From NCBI RefSeq assembly GCF_000316645.1, contig NC_019684.1:3811501-3875500 (forward strand): a stretch of 64,000 bases of DNA, given 5' to 3'. The translations under genes were made by a program, and so were the position numbers. The notes beneath the pieces are model-generated. The model worked only from the letters and a program-made list of their open reading frames with translations. It had not been told where the DNA came from and made no database searches. Of the stretch, positions 1-8,751 are shown one piece after another. How positions within the stretch are numbered: the first letter of the stretch is position 1; every line of letters begins with the position of its first letter. The stretch comes from Nostoc sp. PCC 7524 (GTDB lineage Bacteria > Cyanobacteriota > Cyanobacteriia > Cyanobacteriales > Nostocaceae).

Positions 1-76
1 ACAAGGGAAGGGGTTGGGGGTTAGGTCTGTATTGGAATTAACTGTAAACCACTACAAGGAATGTGTATTGGGCATT

Positions 77-200
77 TAAGTAAGTCGGTGGGAAAAAATA
101 CAACTATGTTAAGAAAAATAAACTAGGCTCAAACCCTCTTCCCTCCTGCCTCCTGCCTCCTGCCTTGCCATAGCGATAATTTTTAACACTAAGCTACTTA
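77..200. repeat. MITE-like element, copy A (124 bp)
   Basis: The element begins TAAGTAAGTCGGTGGGAAAAA, and its other end read on the minus strand begins TAAGTAGCTCAGTGTTAAAAA, giving 21-bp imperfect terminal inverted repeats (16 of 21 identical). A near-identical copy lies at 28668-28798, where the split gene proves it is an insertion. It is too short to encode a transposase. The interior carries tandem CTCCTGC-type heptamers, one unit fewer than the other copy. TA ends suggest mobilisation by an IS630/Tc1-like transposase (inference). Confidence 0.8.
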
Positions 201-207
201 CTCTACC

Positions 208-239
208 TCTGTCACCTGTCACCTGTCACCTGTCACCTC
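208..239. repeat. Heptanucleotide STRR (CACCTGT units)
   Basis: Four tandem copies of a CACCTGT-like heptamer. It is one of the short tandemly repeated repetitive sequences typical of heterocystous cyanobacteria. It runs into the 3' end of the adaptor gene and supplies that gene's last codons and its stop. Confidence 0.85.
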
Positions 240-1577
240 CTTCACCGGCGCACCATCTTGCAACCCATCGCCGCCACGTAGGACGATGGATTGACCTGGG
301 GTTAAGGTAGGATGATAGATGGCTACTTCTTCACCCATGTCTGCAACCATCTCTACAGCGATTTGTTGGGCTTTGCCATCAGCAACAGTGAAGACTAACC
401 ACTGATCCTGTCGTCTAGTTAGGGCATCTCTGGAGACTACAAAACTAGAGCGATTTGAGGGCATAGTGAGATTACCTGCGATCGCCATTCCTGGTAATAA
501 TCCGGGCGGCGGATTGTCAATTTGGACACGTACACGCTGACGGCGGGAGGCTGGATCGGCGGCGGGAACGACGGCTGTAATTCTGGCGCGTTGTTGCCAC
601 TGGGGTAAGGCGCGGGCTGTGAGGTCGATTGTCATACCGGGGCTGACTTGACTACTGAGTGCTTCTGGTAACTCTAAGAAAATATCGAAGCGATCGCTTG
701 CTACTAGGCTGACGATAGGGCTAGAACTTTGGACTAAATCACCGTTGCTGATGTGTCGCATCTGGATCACGCCGGATTGTGCTGCGACAATCCGGGTGCG
801 TTGCTGTGCTAGTTCTGCTTGGGCTAAGTAAGCCTTGGCCGCTTCTACATTAGCTTTTTGGGCAGCGATTTCTTCCCGAATTGGCCCAGCTTTGGCTTCA
901 GCGAGTTGGGCTTCAGCTTCTAACAGTTCCCCCCGGATATCATCTAATCTGGCTTGTGCTTCCACTAGCAATCGTTTTGATAAAGCCCCCTCTTTCACTA
1001 AGTCGCGGGTACGCTTGAGGTTATCTTGTGCTTCCCTCTCCCGTGCTTGAGCTGATGTCACTGCCGCCTGACGCTGGGCAATAATTTCGGGGCGCGTCCC
1101 TACTTCTAAACGGGCTAAATTGCTAATTTGCTGTGCTAATTGTGCCTTAGCTTGGGAAATTGCCAGTTTTTGATCAGAGTCATCTAGAACAGCAATTACC
1201 ATTCCTGAATTGACGCGATCGCCTGGCTGCACTAAGATTTGTCTCACAACGCCACCAGTTTGAGCGCGGAGCGTAGATTGCTGGGTTGCTTCTACCTGTC
1301 CCAAAAGCTGTACACTTCTGGTAGCAGTTCCCATATCTAAGGTAATAGTTTCAATCGGACGTGGCGGTTGTCCTTGTCGCTGTTGGGCAACAGAAGGTTG
1401 CGACGTACCACCAGGAATCAGCATCCGCCACAGAATTATGCCCCCAGTTAGCAAACACAAAATTAGTATTGTCTGCAACCACGGTTTACCAGAACGTGCT
1501 GGTACTAACTCGGAAGCAGACACAGAACTGTCTGACTGGGTTTCAACTGTTGAAACTTGAGTTTCAGAAGTATCCAT
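219..1577 (-). CDS. RND efflux periplasmic adaptor subunit (HlyD/MFP family)
   Basis: A 452-aa membrane-fusion protein that would bridge an inner-membrane RND pump to an outer-membrane channel. A Ser/Thr-rich N-terminus is followed by one membrane anchor at about residues 33-52. Next come the first half of a lipoyl-like hairpin (about 95-130), a long Ala/Gln/Glu-rich coiled-coil hairpin (about 135-260), the second lipoyl half and beta-barrel and membrane-proximal domains. The length is normal for the family. The last residues (TGDR) and the stop are written in CACCTGT heptamer repeats, so the C-terminus may vary between strains. The partner pump is not in view; it would lie downstream, left of the window. 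The substrate cannot be inferred. Confidence 0.85.
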   Translation of the reverse strand: MDTSETQVSTVETQSDSSVSASELVPARSGKPWLQTILILCLLTGGIILWRMLIPGGTSQPSVAQQRQGQPPRPIETITLDMGTATRSVQLLGQVEATQQSTLRAQTGGVVRQILVQPGDRVNSGMVIAVLDDSDQKLAISQAKAQLAQQISNLARLEVGTRPEIIAQRQAAVTSAQAREREAQDNLKRTRDLVKEGALSKRLLVEAQARLDDIRGELLEAEAQLAEAKAGPIREEIAAQKANVEAAKAYLAQAELAQQRTRIVAAQSGVIQMRHISNGDLVQSSSPIVSLVASDRFDIFLELPEALSSQVSPGMTIDLTARALPQWQQRARITAVVPAADPASRRQRVRVQIDNPPPGLLPGMAIAGNLTMPSNRSSFVVSRDALTRRQDQWLVFTVADGKAQQIAVEMVADMGEEVAIYHPTLTPGQSIVLRGGDGLQDGAPVKEVTGDR

Positions 1578-1885
1578 AGTGTTTGACGGCAGGCTATTGA
1601 GGGAACATGATCAGAATTGCTAGAAATTAGCTCCTTTGTATTTTGGCAAAGAAAGGTGACGAAAAAATGACAAATTTTGTATTTAGATTAAAAAATATTG
1701 CAGAAAATCAGACTTTGATGCGATTGAGTGTTATTTAGCTCTACGTGATTCATTGGGAAAGTACCTCACCATAAGGTAAAACCACTAAATACTTAGTGGC
1801 ACCTCAACTTGAATATCTAGTGATGTAATAGTTTAAGATATCAAGTCTGTTGCCTAAACCACAGCTCATTTTATAAATAACAGTT
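1578..1885. other. Intergenic region between divergent genes
   Basis: 308 bp, AT-rich, between the adaptor gene (-) and the methyltransferase gene (+). It must hold both promoters, but I see no clear operator, RNA or repeat in it. Confidence 0.5.
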
Positions 1886-2773
1886 ATGTTTGAGAGATAT
1901 GAAACCAGAGATCATATCATATTTCACGGTGATGCTCTGTATATTTTGTCTAGTGAAATTACCTCTGAATCTGTAGACTTGATTTTTCTTGATCCTCCGT
2001 ACAACATAGGAAAAAGATTTTCCAATTTCTATGACAAGTGGGAGTCTGACGAAGAATATGCAAAGTGGGCATATAAATGGCTAAATGAGTGCATTCGTAT
2101 CCTCAAGCCGAACGGAACTTTATATGTGATGGCAAGTACGCAAGCCATGCCATATTTTGACCTTTATTTAAGAAATAAATTGACAATTCTGAGCCGTATT
2201 GTCTGGCATTACGACAGTTCTGGAGTTCAAGCAACAAAATATTTTGGTTCAATGTATGAGCCAATACTCCATTGCGTAAAAGATAAAAATAGTTATGTTT
2301 TTAATTCAGATAATATCAAGATAGAAGCCAAAACTGGCGCACGGCGTAAGCTAATTGATTATAGAAAAGCTGTGCCAACACCATACAGTACCGAAAAAGT
2401 TCCTGGTAATACTTGGTACTTTTCTCGTGTTAGATATCGAATGGTAGAATATGAAAATCATCCTTCACAAAAGCCAGAATCATTGCTGGAAAGAATTATT
2501 CTTGCAAGTAGTAATCAAGGCGATATCATACTTGACCCATTTGCAGGTACTTTTACAGTTGGTGCTGTTGCTAAAAGATTTGGTAGGAGTTCAATTAGTA
2601 TAGAATCTCAAGAAGAATATTTGAAAATTGGACTGAGAAGGGTTTTAGAATTACAGGAATACAAAGGAGAAAAACTTTTATCCATACAAAAGAAGTATAC
2701 TAGAAAAAATAAATGTGAACAAAAGTTAGATATTATACAGAGAAATTTGTTCGATGCCGATAGTACAGCATGA
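1886..2773 (+). CDS. DNA adenine methyltransferase, YhdJ-like, predicted ATGCAT specificity
   Basis: A 295-aa beta-class amino-methyltransferase. Motif IV (DPPYNIG) is at about residues 36-42, and the motif I region DPFAGTFTVGA lies near residue 220, the order typical of this class. Stretches such as SSGVQATKYFGSMYEPIL, EAKTGARRKLIDYRK and YENHPSQKPESLLERI closely match my memory of E. coli YhdJ, which methylates adenine in ATGCAT. It overlaps the next gene by 20 bp, so the two are co-translated and form a restriction-modification pair. AvaIII, an ATGCAT enzyme, is known from Anabaena variabilis, so this may be an AvaIII-type system. The specificity is inference by homology. Confidence 0.85.
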   Translation: MFERYETRDHIIFHGDALYILSSEITSESVDLIFLDPPYNIGKRFSNFYDKWESDEEYAKWAYKWLNECIRILKPNGTLYVMASTQAMPYFDLYLRNKLTILSRIVWHYDSSGVQATKYFGSMYEPILHCVKDKNSYVFNSDNIKIEAKTGARRKLIDYRKAVPTPYSTEKVPGNTWYFSRVRYRMVEYENHPSQKPESLLERIILASSNQGDIILDPFAGTFTVGAVAKRFGRSSISIESQEEYLKIGLRRVLELQEYKGEKLLSIQKKYTRKNKCEQKLDIIQRNLFDADSTA

Positions 2774-3908
2774 ATTTACTAAAAAAATAATTGAAATTCT
2801 AGATTATTATTACCCAAATCAGGGAAATCAAGTTTTAGAATCTAGTGAATTATTGCAGTATCTCAATATCAAGACAAAAGCTGCAAATAGAGGTTCTAAG
2901 TCAAGAGCAGGATTTGCAAATCATTATGCAATTTATGTTTTAGTTGAAGACTATTTAAATCATGAATTTCATATTAATAATAACTATGAGAATTATGCAG
3001 GCGCTCAGTTTACTAACCTCCTAAGTAGACAAAGGGAACTTCCTTTTGGCAGTAAATTGCAAAATCATGCACTAAATCATAGGCTAAACGAAGAATTTAG
3101 GAAATATTTTCCTACATCTTTGCACTTACCTATTATCAGAGATGCTACAACAAATAGATATTGGATTAATGAAAATCTGATCAAAATTATAATCGATAAT
3201 AATCAGATAAATATTGCTACATCTGTTAAAGATATAATTGATGCTTATGTAAAAGCAAGAAGCGATGCTTTTAACGAATTTTTGCTTTATTGTCAACAGA
3301 TGATAGATATTCAACAACAAGAGCCTACACGTTCTATAGAATTTATTCGAGGTTTACTCAGACCAAATATAGATGCAAGAGTTTTTGAAATTGTAACTTA
3401 CGCAATTTTAAAAGAGTATTATGCTGAACAGCAAATATATTGGGGTTGGTCGCCAGATGAACTTAATACTGAATATTTAATTCTCTATAAAACAGGACGT
3501 ACAAATGCAAATGATGGTGGTATAGACTTTGTAATGAAACCCCTTGGTCGCTTTTTTCAAGTGACAGAAAATATAGATGCAGGTAAATACTTCTTAGATA
3601 TTGATAAGGTGCAAAGATATCCAATTACTTTTGTTGTAAAAACCGAGGACACAGTACAGAACATCTTGAAAAAAGTAGAAGAACAGGCAAAGGAAAGATA
3701 CAAGATTAAAGCTATTGTCAATAGATATCTGTCATCTGTAGAAGAAGTTATCAATATCCCAGAACTAATGCGCCGTTTTGATGCAGTTTTAGTATTAAAT
3801 AAAGGTGCAGCAGTAATTGAAGAAATAGTTATACAGAGCAGAGTTGAGTTCAATGTAGAAGCCGAGGAACAGGATATTCTCACCTACGAACAAACATTTG
3901 AAGAATAA
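2754..3908 (+). CDS. Predicted type II restriction endonuclease partner
   Basis: A 384-aa protein that overlaps the methyltransferase gene by 20 bp in another frame, the usual layout of a type II R-M pair. I do not recognise the family over its whole length. Near residues 252-270 it has GGIDFVMKP followed by FFQVTE. This resembles a PD-(D/E)XK-like nuclease core (an Asp, then a hydrophobic strand with a Q/E-x-E/K variant), but the final Lys is not obvious. If the neighbour methylates ATGCAT, this enzyme should cut that site. The gene is clearly more AT-rich than the flanking host genes, consistent with horizontal transfer. Confidence 0.6.
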   Translation: MPIVQHEFTKKIIEILDYYYPNQGNQVLESSELLQYLNIKTKAANRGSKSRAGFANHYAIYVLVEDYLNHEFHINNNYENYAGAQFTNLLSRQRELPFGSKLQNHALNHRLNEEFRKYFPTSLHLPIIRDATTNRYWINENLIKIIIDNNQINIATSVKDIIDAYVKARSDAFNEFLLYCQQMIDIQQQEPTRSIEFIRGLLRPNIDARVFEIVTYAILKEYYAEQQIYWGWSPDELNTEYLILYKTGRTNANDGGIDFVMKPLGRFFQVTENIDAGKYFLDIDKVQRYPITFVVKTEDTVQNILKKVEEQAKERYKIKAIVNRYLSSVEEVINIPELMRRFDAVLVLNKGAAVIEEIVIQSRVEFNVEAEEQDILTYEQTFEE

Positions 3909-3973
3909 AATTTCTAGGCTATCAATTAATTATCCCATAAATAATTTCACGGGAATCTTAGCTAAAATATCAC

Positions 3974-4366
3974 CTACTGCTGTACAGTTTCATAACGAAT
4001 CAGTTCCTTAACTCGTTCCTGAGATAAGCCCAACTCCCGACTAAGTTTAGCTTCTAGTCGCTGGGGTTCAATGATGGAAAACTCAAAGATCATCGTTTTG
4101 AGAACGACATGATTTGTTGTCACCTTCACCAGTGAAATCCCTTGTGGCTGACGAATTTCCGCCTCAATTGCCACTACCTTTTTCATCATCTGGCGTGTTA
4201 AGCGCGTGTCGGCTTGCAAATATTTTTTGTGGTTGTGGGTACGACTGAGTATTTGATCACCTATCAAACCACTTCCGAGCCAAAAAACTAGCCCAATCAA
4301 TGGCAAAGATAACCAAAAGACAAAACCCAAGTTGCGTAATACTTGCAAAAATTGAGGTTGGTACAT
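3974..4366 (-). CDS. Hypothetical membrane-anchored protein
   Basis: A 130-aa protein with one strong hydrophobic segment at about residues 12-35 (FWLSLPLIGLVFWLGSGLIG) and a charged, probably soluble C-terminal part of mixed helix and strand. I do not recognise the family. It converges on the restriction gene and diverges from the RppA-like regulator. Its upstream region carries GGGGATT heptamer repeats (about 4372-4392) within 30 bp of the start codon. Confidence 0.6.
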   Translation of the reverse strand: MYQPQFLQVLRNLGFVFWLSLPLIGLVFWLGSGLIGDQILSRTHNHKKYLQADTRLTRQMMKKVVAIEAEIRQPQGISLVKVTTNHVVLKTMIFEFSIIEPQRLEAKLSRELGLSQERVKELIRYETVQQ

Positions 4367-4512
4367 GAGATATTGGGGATTGGGGATTGGGGTAAAAATC
4401 CGTCCTCTGCTCCTCTGCTCCTAGCCTGACTGCCTCGTGACATTTTTGCGTCACCTTTTGAGCTTAATGTAAAAATTAATAGGTACAAATCATAGTAACT
4501 TGAGTAAGTGCG

Positions 4513-5187
4513 ATGCTGATCTTACTTGTAGAAGACGATCCAGAGCAATTAGAGCCTCTGCGAGCAGCATTGTTGAAAGGTGGACATTTAGTAGATGCGA
4601 TCGCAGATGGGGATATAGCCCAATGGTACGCCTTTCGCAAAGACTATGATTTACTGATTTTAGATTGGATGTTACCCAAAGTCAGTGGGGTAGAACTGTG
4701 TCAGATATATCGCCGGGCTGGTAAAGTCTCGCCAGTGCTGATGTTGACAGCCAAAGACACAGTAGCAGATAAGGTGATGGGTTTAGATGCGGGAGCTGAT
4801 GATTACTTAGTCAAGCCCGTGGATGTGCTAGAGTTATTGGCGCGAGTTCGGGCATTGGGTAGGCGATCGCCTATGTGGCAAGGTGATACTTTAAGTTTAG
4901 GCGATTTGCACCTACATTTAGCCAGTTTGACTATTGAACGAGGCACAGCCACAACTCAACTTTCTAGTCGAGAGTTTCAATTAATGGAATATCTCATGCG
5001 CCATCCTCGCCAAGTCTTATCCCATACTCAAATTGAGCAAGCCCTCTGGAGTTATGGCGAAGAACCCGAAAGTAACGCTATCACCACCCTAGTGCGCCGC
5101 CTCCGCCAACGTCTGCAAATCGTAGACGCGAGAGATTGTCTAGAAACAGTCCATCGTGTTGGTTATCGCTTGAATCCTCCTAGTTAG
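4513..5187 (+). CDS. rppA: OmpR-family response regulator, RppA-like
   Basis: A 224-aa two-domain regulator. The receiver domain (1-115) has the acidic pair EDD at 7-9, the phospho-acceptor Asp51 in LLILDWMLP and the conserved Lys in DDYLVKPVD. The winged-helix DNA-binding domain (about 128-224) ends in the usual THRVGYRL-type hairpin, here VHRVGYRLNPPS. The sensor kinase gene follows 84 bp downstream on the same strand. Sequence and pairing resemble cyanobacterial RppA, which responds to plastoquinone redox state and metals. The family name is a moderate-confidence call; the general class is certain. Confidence 0.85.
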   Translation: MLILLVEDDPEQLEPLRAALLKGGHLVDAIADGDIAQWYAFRKDYDLLILDWMLPKVSGVELCQIYRRAGKVSPVLMLTAKDTVADKVMGLDAGADDYLVKPVDVLELLARVRALGRRSPMWQGDTLSLGDLHLHLASLTIERGTATTQLSSREFQLMEYLMRHPRQVLSHTQIEQALWSYGEEPESNAITTLVRRLRQRLQIVDARDCLETVHRVGYRLNPPS

Positions 5188-5190
5188 GGG

Positions 5191-5262
5191 TGTAGGGGAG
5201 CAGGGGGAGCAGGGGAGCAGAGGAGAAAAACTATTGCCTATTGCCTATTGCCTACTAACTAA
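5191..5262. repeat. Two STRR tracts (GGGGAGCA and CTATTGC units)
   Basis: A GGGGAGCAG-type tract is followed by CCTATTG heptamers filling most of the rppA-rppB gap. The same two unit types recur at 6560-6660 and 11447-11617. Confidence 0.8.
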
Positions 5263-5271
5263 TGACTAAAA

Positions 5272-6549
5272 ATGTTTGAATCTAGCCGCCGTAATCTTGC
5301 TCACTGGTTTGCTTTATCGATGGGGGGGATTTTGTTTGCTTTTGCGGGGGTGGGTTATTGTCTGAATGTGGAAGAGCAATTACGGTTTTTTGACGATGAA
5401 CTCTTTCAGCACAGTAAAACCCTTGCTACAAAAAATCAGTATTATTTATATCAAAGTCAATGGCAAAATCAGCCAGATCAACCTCTGTCAGAAAATGGTG
5501 TTTCCTTGAATGGTGGACTGATGTATGCCCGATGGTATAACCCAAACAAGCAACTTGTGCAGTTTATTGGCTCATCGGGTGCTAAGTCCTTAACTACAGA
5601 ACCAGGGTTTCAAACGATACAATTACCGCAGGATGCTGTACGGTCTTCTATAGCTAAGTCATGGGTTCGCCAAGTTACTATTCCTATGGTGCAAGATAAG
5701 GAGTTAATTGGCTACTTTCAAACAGCCGCGCCAATGGACTCTCTACGGAATAGTCTCAATCAAGCTCGTTTGTTTTTAGCTGTAGGTGTTCCCATTACTT
5801 TCGGCGTGATTGGAATTACGGGTTGGTTTTTAGGTGCCTTGGCTCTGCGCCCATCTCTGCGTGCTTATCAGCAATTACAGCGATTTACTGCCGATGCTTC
5901 CCATGAACTGCGGACACCTGTCGCAACTGTGTTGAGTAATGCCCAAGTGGCTTTAATGCCACCGGAAGACATCTTAGAACAAAGACAGCGATTGCAAAAA
6001 ATTGCGGAAACAGCTAAGTCAATGAGTTTACTGATTAATAACTTGCTGTTTCTGTCACGTAATGATGGTTCTCTAGCCGAAACTACATTACAGCTGATTG
6101 ACTTACGGGAGCTATTGCGATCGCTCACTTTAGAATTCGCCCCCCAAGCCGCCGAGCAGAACCTCAATTTCACTGCCGAACTACCAGAACAATCGGTAAT
6201 GCTACGCGCTGACGTGAATTTGCTCAAACAAGCTGTAATTAATCTCTTGAGTAATGCCTTCAAATACACCCCCGCAGAAGGTAAGGTAAAATTACGCCTA
6301 TTCACCCACTCCCACCGCGCCATGATTCAGGTTGTAGACAACGGTATAGGCATTCCCGCCACCGATTTACCCTATATTTTTGATCGGTTTTATCGAGTAG
6401 ACACCGTTCGTTCTCGCCAAACAGGAGGCTTCGGATTAGGACTAGCGATCGCTCAACAAATCATCCAAGCTCACCAAGGGCAAATTTCTGTTAAAAGTAT
6501 AGTTGGTCAAGGCTCAAGCTTTCAAATTGATTTACCGTTGAAGGGATAG
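5272..6549 (+). CDS. rppB: Sensor histidine kinase, RppB-like
   Basis: A 425-aa membrane kinase. TM1 is at about residues 13-32, a periplasmic sensing region follows, and TM2 is at about 170-192. The HisKA domain has the phospho-acceptor in [12 protein letters not shown] (about 204-216). The HATPase domain has the N-box [16 protein letters not shown] and GGFGLGL. No PAS or separate HAMP domain is obvious. It sits directly downstream of the response regulator, so the pair almost certainly forms one phosphorelay. The RppB assignment rests on overall similarity and pairing; the signal cannot be read from the sequence. Confidence 0.85.
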   Translation: MFESSRRNLAHWFALSMGGILFAFAGVGYCLNVEEQLRFFDDELFQHSKTLATKNQYYLYQSQWQNQPDQPLSENGVSLNGGLMYARWYNPNKQLVQFIGSSGAKSLTTEPGFQTIQLPQDAVRSSIAKSWVRQVTIPMVQDKELIGYFQTAAPMDSLRNSLNQARLFLAVGVPITFGVIGITGWFLGALALRPSLRAYQQLQRFTADASHELRTPVATVLSNAQVALMPPEDILEQRQRLQKIAETAKSMSLLINNLLFLSRNDGSLAETTLQLIDLRELLRSLTLEFAPQAAEQNLNFTAELPEQSVMLRADVNLLKQAVINLLSNAFKYTPAEGKVKLRLFTHSHRAMIQVVDNGIGIPATDLPYIFDRFYRVDTVRSRQTGGFGLGLAIAQQIIQAHQGQISVKSIVGQGSSFQIDLPLKG

Positions 6550-6559
6550 GAGGGCGAAT

Positions 6560-6661
6560 GTAGGGGAGCAGGGGAGCAGGGGAGCAGAGGAGCAGAGGAG
6601 CAGAGGAGAAACACTAATGACTAATTACTATTGCCTATTGCAAGAGTGCCTATTGCCTATT
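6560..6661. repeat. STRR tracts in the rppB-PMT gap
   Basis: GGGGAGCA/GAGGAGCA units (about 6562-6610) are followed by CTATTGC units (about 6625-6660), the same order as upstream of rppB. A short interruption breaks the second tract. Confidence 0.8.
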
Positions 6662-6666
6662 AACTA

Positions 6667-8184
6667 ATGACTAAAAACTTTTATCGCTTGGGGTTGGTGG
6701 GGATATTTTTGATATCGCTTGCCTTACGTTTTTGGGGACTTGATAGATTTAATACTTTGGTATTTGATGAGGTTTATTACGCTAAGTTTGGTAATAACTA
6801 TCTTACCCATACACAATTTTTTGATGGTCATCCACCTTTAGGTAAATACATGATTGCCTTGGGAATGTGGCTGAGTAGTCATTTTCCTTTTTGGCAAGAA
6901 CCTGTAAATGGATTGAGTGGTTCACTGCGATCGCCTTGGAGTTATCGTTGGATCAATGCACTCTCAGGTGCATTTATCCCGTTAATTATCGCTAATATTG
7001 CCTATCAATTAAGTTATCGCCGCAGCTTTGCTTTAATTGCAGGTTTATTCGCTGCTTTGGATGGCATATTTATTGTTGAGTCTCGCTATGCTTTGATTAA
7101 TATTTATATAGTTTTGTTTGGATTATTAGGGCAATTGTTGTTTTTGTTAGCATTAGCCAAACAACGTCAATTTTATTTGGTATTATCAGGTATAGCTTTT
7201 GGTGCTTCGTTAGCCACCAAATGGAATGGTCTATTTTTCTTAGCTGGTATTTATCTCATTTGGAGCATAGGTTGGATATATCAGTTACTCACATCAGGAA
7301 ATCAAGCCAGAAATATTATTAAACAATTATTTTATTTTTCTCTAAAAAGCTTACCTCGACAGCAAGCAATCAATAATTCCAGTCTTGTACCATTACAAAA
7401 ACTTACACAAATTAATTTTTGGCAAATTATATTTTTTCTAGGAATTATCCCCAGCGCAGTCTACAGTCTGTTGTGGATTCCTCATTTACAAATTAATACC
7501 AAATATGGATTTATAGCAGTACATAAAGAAATTTTGGCATTTCATGAACGCCTTGGCGGTAATACTCCCACCGTTCATCCTTACTGTGCGGCTTGGTACA
7601 AATGGCCGTTGATGACTCGCCCAATGGCGTATTATTTTCAGACAGCAAAAAGCATCAATGATCCCCTACCCGTTTTGGGGCCGCCTTTACCTAGCGGTAC
7701 GGGGAAAGTGTTTTATGATGTTCATGCAATGGGTAATCCCTTTTTGTGGTGGTTTGGTGTCGCCGCTTTATTATTTTTGTTGGGGATGCTGTTAGCACCA
7801 TTCATCATTTCTATAGTGCAGCGCAAGCGGTTATCTTTACCTGCAAAGCTTTCTGTTGATACGTGGATAGGTTTATACTTAGTGTTGAATTATGCAGTTA
7901 ACTTACTACCTTGGGTAAGGGTAACACGCTGCGTATTTATCTATCATTACATGACAGCTGTAGTATTTGCGTTTTTAGCGATCGCCTGGTTTGTAGATCA
8001 ATGTTTTCGCAGTCATTATCTCAGACTCCAGTATCTAGGTATAACCATTTCTCTGCGCGATATAGGTATCACGATTTCTTTGCTAATTATTGCCGCATTT
8101 ATTTTCTGGTTGCCTGTTTATTTAGGTTTACCCCTTTCTCCTCAAGGCTATCAACTGCGGATGTGGTTTAAATCTTGGATTTGA
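6667..8184 (+). CDS. Dolichyl-phosphate-mannose--protein mannosyltransferase (PMT/GT39) family
   Basis: A 505-aa polytopic membrane glycosyltransferase with about ten hydrophobic segments. The N-terminal part shows the family hallmark: GLDRF, then the acidic FDEVYYAKF motif in the first extracytoplasmic loop (about 26-40), followed by FDGHPPLGKY. Asp/Glu in the FDE motif are the catalytic residues in the GT-C fold. Bacterial members transfer a hexose from a polyprenyl-phosphate donor to secreted proteins or glycans. It is followed by an untranslated repeat-rich gap and is not obviously in an operon with the two-component genes. The acceptor substrate is unknown. Confidence 0.85.
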   Translation: MTKNFYRLGLVGIFLISLALRFWGLDRFNTLVFDEVYYAKFGNNYLTHTQFFDGHPPLGKYMIALGMWLSSHFPFWQEPVNGLSGSLRSPWSYRWINALSGAFIPLIIANIAYQLSYRRSFALIAGLFAALDGIFIVESRYALINIYIVLFGLLGQLLFLLALAKQRQFYLVLSGIAFGASLATKWNGLFFLAGIYLIWSIGWIYQLLTSGNQARNIIKQLFYFSLKSLPRQQAINNSSLVPLQKLTQINFWQIIFFLGIIPSAVYSLLWIPHLQINTKYGFIAVHKEILAFHERLGGNTPTVHPYCAAWYKWPLMTRPMAYYFQTAKSINDPLPVLGPPLPSGTGKVFYDVHAMGNPFLWWFGVAALLFLLGMLLAPFIISIVQRKRLSLPAKLSVDTWIGLYLVLNYAVNLLPWVRVTRCVFIYHYMTAVVFAFLAIAWFVDQCFRSHYLRLQYLGITISLRDIGITISLLIIAAFIFWLPVYLGLPLSPQGYQLRMWFKSWI

Positions 8185-8751
8185 ATTAATTACTAGGCAA
8201 TAGGTAATAGGCAATAGGCAATAGGCAATAGTTATTCTCCCCACTCTAAGAGGTTGTTTGAAAATGGTTGATCTGTGATTTTAGAGACTTATTGAGGACA
8301 TCAACTAATCATAAAACCTTTACAATAAAAGGCTTTCAAGTCTGTCACCTATCACCTGTCACCTATCACCTGCTATACATTACTAAATATAAACTGACTT
8401 AATCAATCACCCATCTTTCATATTTCTTATCTGTATGTATGATTACTGCTTGTTAGACTGTAAAGCGCAAGCAGTGTAAAGAAAACTCTGCATAAAACCA
8501 CTGAGGAGTCAAACGGTTAGAAGTCTGAAATAGTGAATTGGGGTAGAAATAGCAAAGAATGTGCGAAATTCGACCGAATCTATAAGAACAGTATGTAATT
8601 TTTATCCTTGAATTGTTCTTATGCCAGAGTAATATTGATTGCTGGATTTTTATCCTAAAAACCATAATGAAATATTGTGAACAAAACTAAACATCAAAAG
8701 ACTTCTATCAACTCTAATTTTGATGTTGTTAGACCATAAAAGAGGATATTT
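8185..8751. other. Repeat-rich intergenic region upstream of the phytochrome gene
   Basis: 567 bp. It holds CAATAGG heptamers (about 8193-8231), a lone MITE end (8247-8295), CACCTGT/CACCTAT heptamers (about 8341-8372) and an AT-rich stretch that should contain the phytochrome promoter. The ribosome-binding site GAGGA lies about 8-12 bases before the ATG at 8752. I see no convincing gene here. Confidence 0.6.
8247..8295. repeat. Truncated MITE end
   Basis: This 49-bp stretch matches the left end of the complete element at 21119-21273 with few differences (TAAGAGGTTGTTTGAAAA, later GTGATTTTAGAGACTTATTG). No matching right end follows, so it is a remnant. Confidence 0.6.

Noticed and set aside
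8453..8665. A 70-aa minus-strand ORF upstream of the phytochrome
   Set aside because: Low-complexity translation, no RBS, no domain, and located in the expected promoter region.
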